Part shown: positions 60,155 through 64,000 of the stretch, piece by piece
Position numbering within the stretch: position 1 is the stretch's first letter
Layout: each line of letters begins with the position of its first letter
From: Pseudodesulfovibrio cashew
Lineage (GTDB): Bacteria; Desulfobacterota; Desulfovibrionia; Desulfovibrionales; Desulfovibrionaceae
Direction of reading: 5' to 3'
Assembly (NCBI RefSeq): GCF_009762795.1
Contig: NZ_CP046400.1
Location: 2,581,501 to 2,645,500, forward strand
Length of the DNA: 64,000 nucleotides
Notes under the pieces: generated by a model
What the model was told of the DNA's origin: nothing
The model's input: only the letters and a program-made list of their open reading frames with translations
Databases searched by the model: none
Program-made: the position numbers and the translations under genes

Positions 60155-61135
60155 TTATTTCAGCGTCTTTAAGACGTCTTCGGTGAAGTAGGTCAGAATG
60201 AGGTCGGCCCCGGCGCGTTTGAAGGCGACAAGGGATTCCATGATGACGGCCTGCTCGTCGATCCAGCCGTTGAGAGCGGCGGCCTTGATCATCGAGTACT
60301 CGCCGGAGACCTGGTAGACGGCCACGGGCGTGTCGAAGTTGTCGCGTACCTGTCGGACGATGTCGAGGTAGGGCAGGCCGGGCTTGACCATGAGGATGTC
60401 CGCGCCCTCTTCGAGGTCGGCCACGGCTTCACGCATGGCCTCGCGGGCGTTGGGCGGGTCCATCTGGTAGGTCTTGCGGTCGCCGAACTGCGGCGCGGAC
60501 TCTGCGGCCTCGCGAAAGGGACCGTAGAAGGCGGAGGCGTACTTGACCGCGTAGGACATGATCGGGACGTTGATGAACCCGGCTTCGTCCAGGGCGTCGC
60601 GGATGGCGGCCACTCGGCCGTCCATCATGTCGGAGGGCGCGACAACGTCGGCTCCTGCGCGTGCCTGGGCTACGGCGGTCTTGGCCAGCAGGTTCAGGGT
60701 CGGATCGTTTTGCACGTAGTCGTGCTGGACGATGCCGCAATGCCCGTGGGAGGTGTACTCGCACAGGCAGGTGTCGGCGCAGACGATGAGTTCTGGCCAG
60801 CGGTCCTTGAGCAGGCGGATGGCCTTCTGGACGATGCCCGCGTCGGCGTATGCCTGGGTGCCCATTTCGTCCTTCTCGGCGGGAATGCCGAAGAGAATGC
60901 AGGATTTCAGACCGTTAGCCACGGCCTCGCCCACTTTCTTTTCCAACTGCTTGAGGGAGAGCTGGTACTGGCCGGGCATGGAGGAGATTTCCTTCATGAA
61001 GGACTCGTCGTCCGTCTCGGCCACGAAGTAGGGCATGATCAGGTCGTTTGCGGTGACAGCGTTCTCCCGGACCAGCTCACGCATGGTCAGGCTGGAGCGG
61101 AGCCGCCGTCCACGATAAAAATCGGCAGGAATCAT
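60155..61135 (-). CDS. hemB: Delta-aminolevulinic acid dehydratase (porphobilinogen synthase)
   Basis: 326 residues. The zinc-type site has Cys123, Cys125 and Cys133 ([15 protein letters not shown]). Catalytic lysines are Lys198 (YAVKYAS) and Lys251 (MVKPG). It makes porphobilinogen, the start of the uroporphyrinogen/siroheme route that feeds the Ahb steps encoded around it. Ribosome site GGAG eight bases before the ATG. Confidence 0.98.
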   Translation of the reverse strand: MIPADFYRGRRLRSSLTMRELVRENAVTANDLIMPYFVAETDDESFMKEISSMPGQYQLSLKQLEKKVGEAVANGLKSCILFGIPAEKDEMGTQAYADAGIVQKAIRLLKDRWPELIVCADTCLCEYTSHGHCGIVQHDYVQNDPTLNLLAKTAVAQARAGADVVAPSDMMDGRVAAIRDALDEAGFINVPIMSYAVKYASAFYGPFREAAESAPQFGDRKTYQMDPPNAREAMREAVADLEEGADILMVKPGLPYLDIVRQVRDNFDTPVAVYQVSGEYSMIKAAALNGWIDEQAVIMESLVAFKRAGADLILTYFTEDVLKTLK

Positions 61136-61235
61136 GATATATCTCCGAAAATATGTTTTTGACTGACCATTCTGTACTCCTTTTCCCCCTCAACGCCAAC
61201 AATGTGCATCCACTTTCGCGGCTGCACATCCTCGA

Positions 61236-61347
61236 CGCCGCGGGCGGAGTACCGGAAAGTTTGGGAAAAGGAGGAGAAAGGGGCCGGGAGAGGGGAGAAA
61301 AACCTTTATCAAAAGGTTTTTCTCTCCTTCCCCCGGCCGCCGGAGGC
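61236..61347. repeat. Interspersed hairpin repeat, copy 3
   Basis: GCCGCGGGC..., GGAAAGTTTGGGAA, GGCCGGGAGAGGGG, then the hairpin GAGAAAAACCTTT / AAAGGTTTTTCTC (13 bp, loop ATCA), then TTCCCCCG and the end GCCGCCGGAGGC. The end lies 8 bases past the ahbC stop (minus strand), in the ahbC-hemB gap. Confidence 0.8.
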
Positions 61348-61355
61348 AAACCCGC

Positions 61356-62549
61356 TTACAGCGGTTCGCCGGTTATTTCTTCGTCGGTCAGGTAGCAGGC
61401 GGGGTCCTGCGCCCAGAAGTCGTCGTAGTACGCTTCGGCGCGGGCGCGGAAGTTGCCGCCGCAGATGTTCAGGAACCGGCACTTGGCGCAACGGCCCTTG
61501 ACGTAGGGGCGCTTGTCCTTGAGCTTGTGCAGCAGGTCGATCTTCTCATCCATCCAGATTTCGGAGAACGGGCGTTCCAGCACGTTGCCGAAAGTGTGGT
61601 GGCGCATGAACTGGTCGGCGTGGACCTGGCCGTCCCAGGAGATGCAGCCGATGCCGCGGCCGGTGGAGTTGCCCTCGTTCATCTTGAGCAGTTCGAGGAC
61701 CTCGGCGGCGCGCGCAGGATCTTCCTTGAGCAGGCGGTAGTAGACCAGGGGGCCGTCGGCGTGGTTATCCACGGTCAGGACTTCCTTGGGCTTGCCCTTG
61801 TCGAAGAGTGCGCGGGTCTCGTCCATGATCAGATTGACGATGTCGCGGGTCTCCTGGTGGTCGAGGTCTTCCTTGATCAGCTCGGAGCCACGGCCCGAGT
61901 AGACCAGGTGGTAGAAACAGATGCGGGGGATTTCCATATCCTCGATGAGGCGGAACAGGTGCGGCACCTCGGGGGCATTACGCTTATTGATGGTGAAGCG
62001 CAGGCCGACCTTGAGGCCCTCGGCCTGACAGTTCTCAACGCCTTTGAGGGCTTGCTTGTAGGAGCCCTTGACGCCGCGGAACTTGTCGTGAACGGCCTCG
62101 GCGCCGTCGATGGAGATGCCGACGTAGGAGAGTCCGACTTCCTTGAGCTCACGGGCCTTGGATTTGGTGATCAGCGTTCCGTTGGTGGAGATGACGGCAC
62201 GCATGCCTTTGCTGGTGGCATACTTGGCGAGGTCGACGAGGTCTTCGCGGACCAGGGGCTCGCCGCCGGAAAAGAGCATGACGGGCGCGCCGAACTGGGC
62301 GAGGTCGTCGATGATCTCCTTGGCTTTCTCGTTGGAGATGGGGTCCTCATGGGCGCTGGGGTCCACTGCGTGAGCGTAGCAATGCACGCACTTGAGGTTG
62401 CAGCGCTGGGTCATGTTCCAGACCACCACCGGCTTCTTATCCTTGGAGAATTGCAGGAGATGGGAGGGCAACTGCCCGGAATCACGGTTATAGCGGAGGG
62501 CATCGGAGGCCTCCACCGCGCCGCAATAGAGTTTGGAAATACCTATCAT
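61356..62549 (-). CDS. ahbC: AhbC, 12,18-didecarboxysiroheme deacetylase (radical SAM)
   Basis: 397 residues. MIGISKLYCGAVEASDALRY is the typical AhbC start. Cluster cysteines Cys50, Cys54 and Cys57 (MTQRCNLKCVHC), GGEPL motif, C-terminal Cys354, Cys357, Cys363 and Cys385. It removes the acetate side chains of didecarboxysiroheme to give Fe-coproporphyrin III, the AhbD substrate. First gene of the leftward heme cluster. Ribosome site GAGG. Confidence 0.95.
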   Translation of the reverse strand: MIGISKLYCGAVEASDALRYNRDSGQLPSHLLQFSKDKKPVVVWNMTQRCNLKCVHCYAHAVDPSAHEDPISNEKAKEIIDDLAQFGAPVMLFSGGEPLVREDLVDLAKYATSKGMRAVISTNGTLITKSKARELKEVGLSYVGISIDGAEAVHDKFRGVKGSYKQALKGVENCQAEGLKVGLRFTINKRNAPEVPHLFRLIEDMEIPRICFYHLVYSGRGSELIKEDLDHQETRDIVNLIMDETRALFDKGKPKEVLTVDNHADGPLVYYRLLKEDPARAAEVLELLKMNEGNSTGRGIGCISWDGQVHADQFMRHHTFGNVLERPFSEIWMDEKIDLLHKLKDKRPYVKGRCAKCRFLNICGGNFRARAEAYYDDFWAQDPACYLTDEEITGEPL

Positions 62550-62615
62550 TTAATTAAACCTCACAGGTGAATTGAAGGTCTGAGGTAGCACACAAAACGG
62601 TGGGTGTAAAAGATG

Positions 62616-62636
62616 AAAAAAGGCGCGGCAGCGCCC
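62616..62636 (-). terminator. Terminator-like hairpin in the ahbC leader (minus strand)
   Basis: Minus strand: GGCGC, loop TGCC, GCGCC, then TTTTTT. It lies 66 bases before the ahbC start, downstream of the candidate promoter at 62656-62683. It could end the transcript of the OmpA-type gene upstream (stop at 62759) or act as an attenuator of ahbC. Confidence 0.7.
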
Positions 62637-62655
62637 GTCTTCCCGTCCGCCCGAG

Positions 62656-62683
62656 AATGTAAGAACTACTCCTGAAAAGTCAA
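62656..62683 (-). promoter_or_regulatory. Candidate promoter of the ahbC cluster
   Basis: Minus strand: TTGACT (62678-62683), 16-base spacer, TACATT (62656-62661). The transcript would begin ahead of the hairpin at 62616-62636. The rest of the 209-bp gap to the lipoprotein gene holds a weak TTGCCC/GGGCAA hairpin (62707-62723). Confidence 0.45.
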
Positions 62684-62758
62684 GAATAGGTTTATTCCAC
62701 TCGGTTTTGCCCTTGCGGGGCAAGGATCAGGGCGCCGATTCCGGAGGAAAACAGCGGA

Positions 62759-63946
62759 TTATTGCGCCAGGCGTATTTCAACCCTGCGGTTTTTCTGCAT
62801 GGCTTCGGGGGAGATCCCCGAGGCTATGGGTCTGGATTTGCCGTAGCCCACAGTTTCTATCTGGTCCGGGGAGATGGACCACTTTTCAACCAGATAGCGT
62901 TTGACCGCGTCGGCGCGCTGCTTGGAGAGCGTCAGATTGTAGGTCTCGGTTCCGCTTGCGTCGGTGTGGCCCGCGATGATTATCCGTTTGCCCTTGAGCT
63001 CCGGAGAGTTCAGGGCCTCGCCAAGAGCGTCCAGGCGGGGATGGGACTGCTTGGCTATGGTCGCTTTGTCGAAATCGAAGTGGATGTCCAGGTTCACTCC
63101 GTTGATGTCGGGGCGGGGTGTAATTCCCGGGTCACCCTGTTTTTCGGCCTGTCCTCCTGTCTGCTCTGCGGGAAGGTTTCGTTCCATTCCTGCTCCATCG
63201 CCACCTGAGAGCGGCTGGCCGCCTTCGGGCTGTCCCGCCTGACCTGAGGCGGAAGGTGCGGAAGAGGGTTTGGTCAGTCCGGCCTTCATTTCACCGGTGT
63301 TTTCGACGAACGGGTACTGCTCTTCCGGATCGGGCAGCCATCCCTTGAGCGGAATGGCCATGTCCATGGCAATGGACCGGATCAGCTTGTTGAACGGGCC
63401 GTCCGGCATGCGGAATTCGTGGACGAAATAGACGTAATCGTCGGGTTGCCTGAATTCGATGCGCCCGGACTGGAGCATGGTCCACAGGAGCATGCCGTTG
63501 CCTGCCGCATAGATGTCGATACGGATGGTGATGGCCGTGTCGTCAACATTGCTCCCGGCATAGAAGTAGGGCACCGAGCCGAGGATGAGCAGGTCTGCGC
63601 CGCGTAACCTGGCCTTCTGCAGGGATGCGCTCAGCCCCGGGTAATCGGGGGTAGAACTGAATTCCTGCGTGGGAAAGAGGCGCTCCTGGGTCCAGACGTC
63701 GTGGAAGGTGCGGGCGAACTCCGTGCCGAGGGTGTTGAAGTCGCTGTTGTCCTGCTGGATGATGAAAGGCGGGAAATAGGCTGTCAGAGGGCGGTACTGC
63801 TTGCCCTTGGGGTGCACCGAGACCTGGAGTGACGACTTCCTGACGGGGGATTCGGAATAGACCTTTATCTGGTCGGTCAGGGAGAGGTCCACGTTGGCGC
63901 AGGCTGTCATTGCCATCAACAGTGCGAAAAGTATTGCTTTCTTCAT
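62759..63946 (-). CDS. OmpA-domain outer-membrane lipoprotein with FlgO/TolB-like N-terminal domain
   Basis: 395 residues from ATG 63946 (GGTGA upstream; GTG 63955 would add MNG). Lipobox MTAC with Cys16. An N-terminal domain (about 45-215) with GLSASLQKARLRGADLLILGSVPYFYAGS resembles FlgO/TolB-type lipoproteins. A low-complexity Gly/Pro/Gln linker (about 225-285) follows. The C-terminal OmpA peptidoglycan-binding domain (about 287-395) has HFDFDKATI and IIIAGHTDASGTETYNLTLSKQRADAVKRYL. It probably tethers the outer membrane to the cell wall. Confidence 0.85.
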   Translation of the reverse strand: MKKAILFALLMAMTACANVDLSLTDQIKVYSESPVRKSSLQVSVHPKGKQYRPLTAYFPPFIIQQDNSDFNTLGTEFARTFHDVWTQERLFPTQEFSSTPDYPGLSASLQKARLRGADLLILGSVPYFYAGSNVDDTAITIRIDIYAAGNGMLLWTMLQSGRIEFRQPDDYVYFVHEFRMPDGPFNKLIRSIAMDMAIPLKGWLPDPEEQYPFVENTGEMKAGLTKPSSAPSASGQAGQPEGGQPLSGGDGAGMERNLPAEQTGGQAEKQGDPGITPRPDINGVNLDIHFDFDKATIAKQSHPRLDALGEALNSPELKGKRIIIAGHTDASGTETYNLTLSKQRADAVKRYLVEKWSISPDQIETVGYGKSRPIASGISPEAMQKNRRVEIRLAQ

Positions 63947-64000
63947 GCCATTCACCGGATTGACGTTAGCGCGGCCCCTTGGAGCGCGCCAACATGGCGA

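Noticed and set aside
58926-60191. A 421-codon plus-strand frame opposite ahbD
   Set aside because: Antisense to a gene with intact radical-SAM cysteines; its translation has no features.

Overview
The window is a GC-rich, densely coded chromosomal segment with no rRNA operon, insertion sequence, prophage or CRISPR array. It reads as a sulfate-reducing member of the Desulfovibrionales (Desulfovibrio/Pseudodesulfovibrio type, Desulfobacterota). The support is the combination of hydrogenase maturation genes (hypD, hypE), the siroheme-based Ahb heme pathway with hemB embedded in it, the futalosine menaquinone pathway, CheV and Lrp/AsnC-type proteins, and the layout of the ribosomal gene block. 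The genus is inference; nothing here fixes the species.

Layout. 1-4040: the 3' end of hypD, then hypE, a bidirectional terminator, and convergent cheV and a tRNA-dihydrouridine synthase. 4290-18225: tRNA-Thr-Tyr-Gly, tuf, rpmG, tRNA-Trp, secE, nusG, rplKAJL, rpoBC, the same order as the classic tufB-secE-nusG-rif region of other bacteria. 18260-35650: one unbroken str-S10-spc-alpha superblock, rpsL through rplQ, with fusA, secY and map inside it. Several strong hairpins sit in its few gaps: the L10 leader, rplL-rpoB, rpoB-rpoC, fusA-rpsJ and rpsM-rpsK.

35690-41375: a LysR regulator, then menaquinone genes. tetR-mqnE-mqnC-mqnA run leftward and mqnD runs rightward. A perfect 8-2-8 palindrome lies between the divergent starts and abuts the -10 element of a good candidate promoter for tetR, so TetR probably autoregulates and may control the pathway. 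41400-47112: an EamA transporter; then a leftward operon of STAS-MlaE, MlaF ATPase, MlaD/MCE protein, auxiliary lipoprotein and DarP, followed by a small zinc-ribbon protein (lipid trafficking plus ribosome assembly). 47470-50990: an Lrp/AsnC regulator directly ahead of a PutA-like proline dehydrogenase/aldehyde dehydrogenase. 51200-58207: a membrane-free tandem Cache-CheW protein, a GNAT acetyltransferase, an ABC-F ATPase (Uup), ribulose-phosphate epimerase and a periplasmic binding protein.

58220-62690: the heme cluster, on the minus strand in the order ahbC, hemB, ahbD, siroheme decarboxylase subunit. It is punctuated by three copies of an interspersed hairpin repeat, and a terminator-like hairpin lies in the ahbC leader. 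62750-63955: an OmpA-domain lipoprotein.

The least ordinary items are the soluble double-Cache-CheW protein, the TetR/palindrome arrangement over the futalosine genes, and the repeat and attenuator-like structures of the heme cluster. No wholly new multi-gene system was evident. All statements come from reading the sequence; no database search was run.
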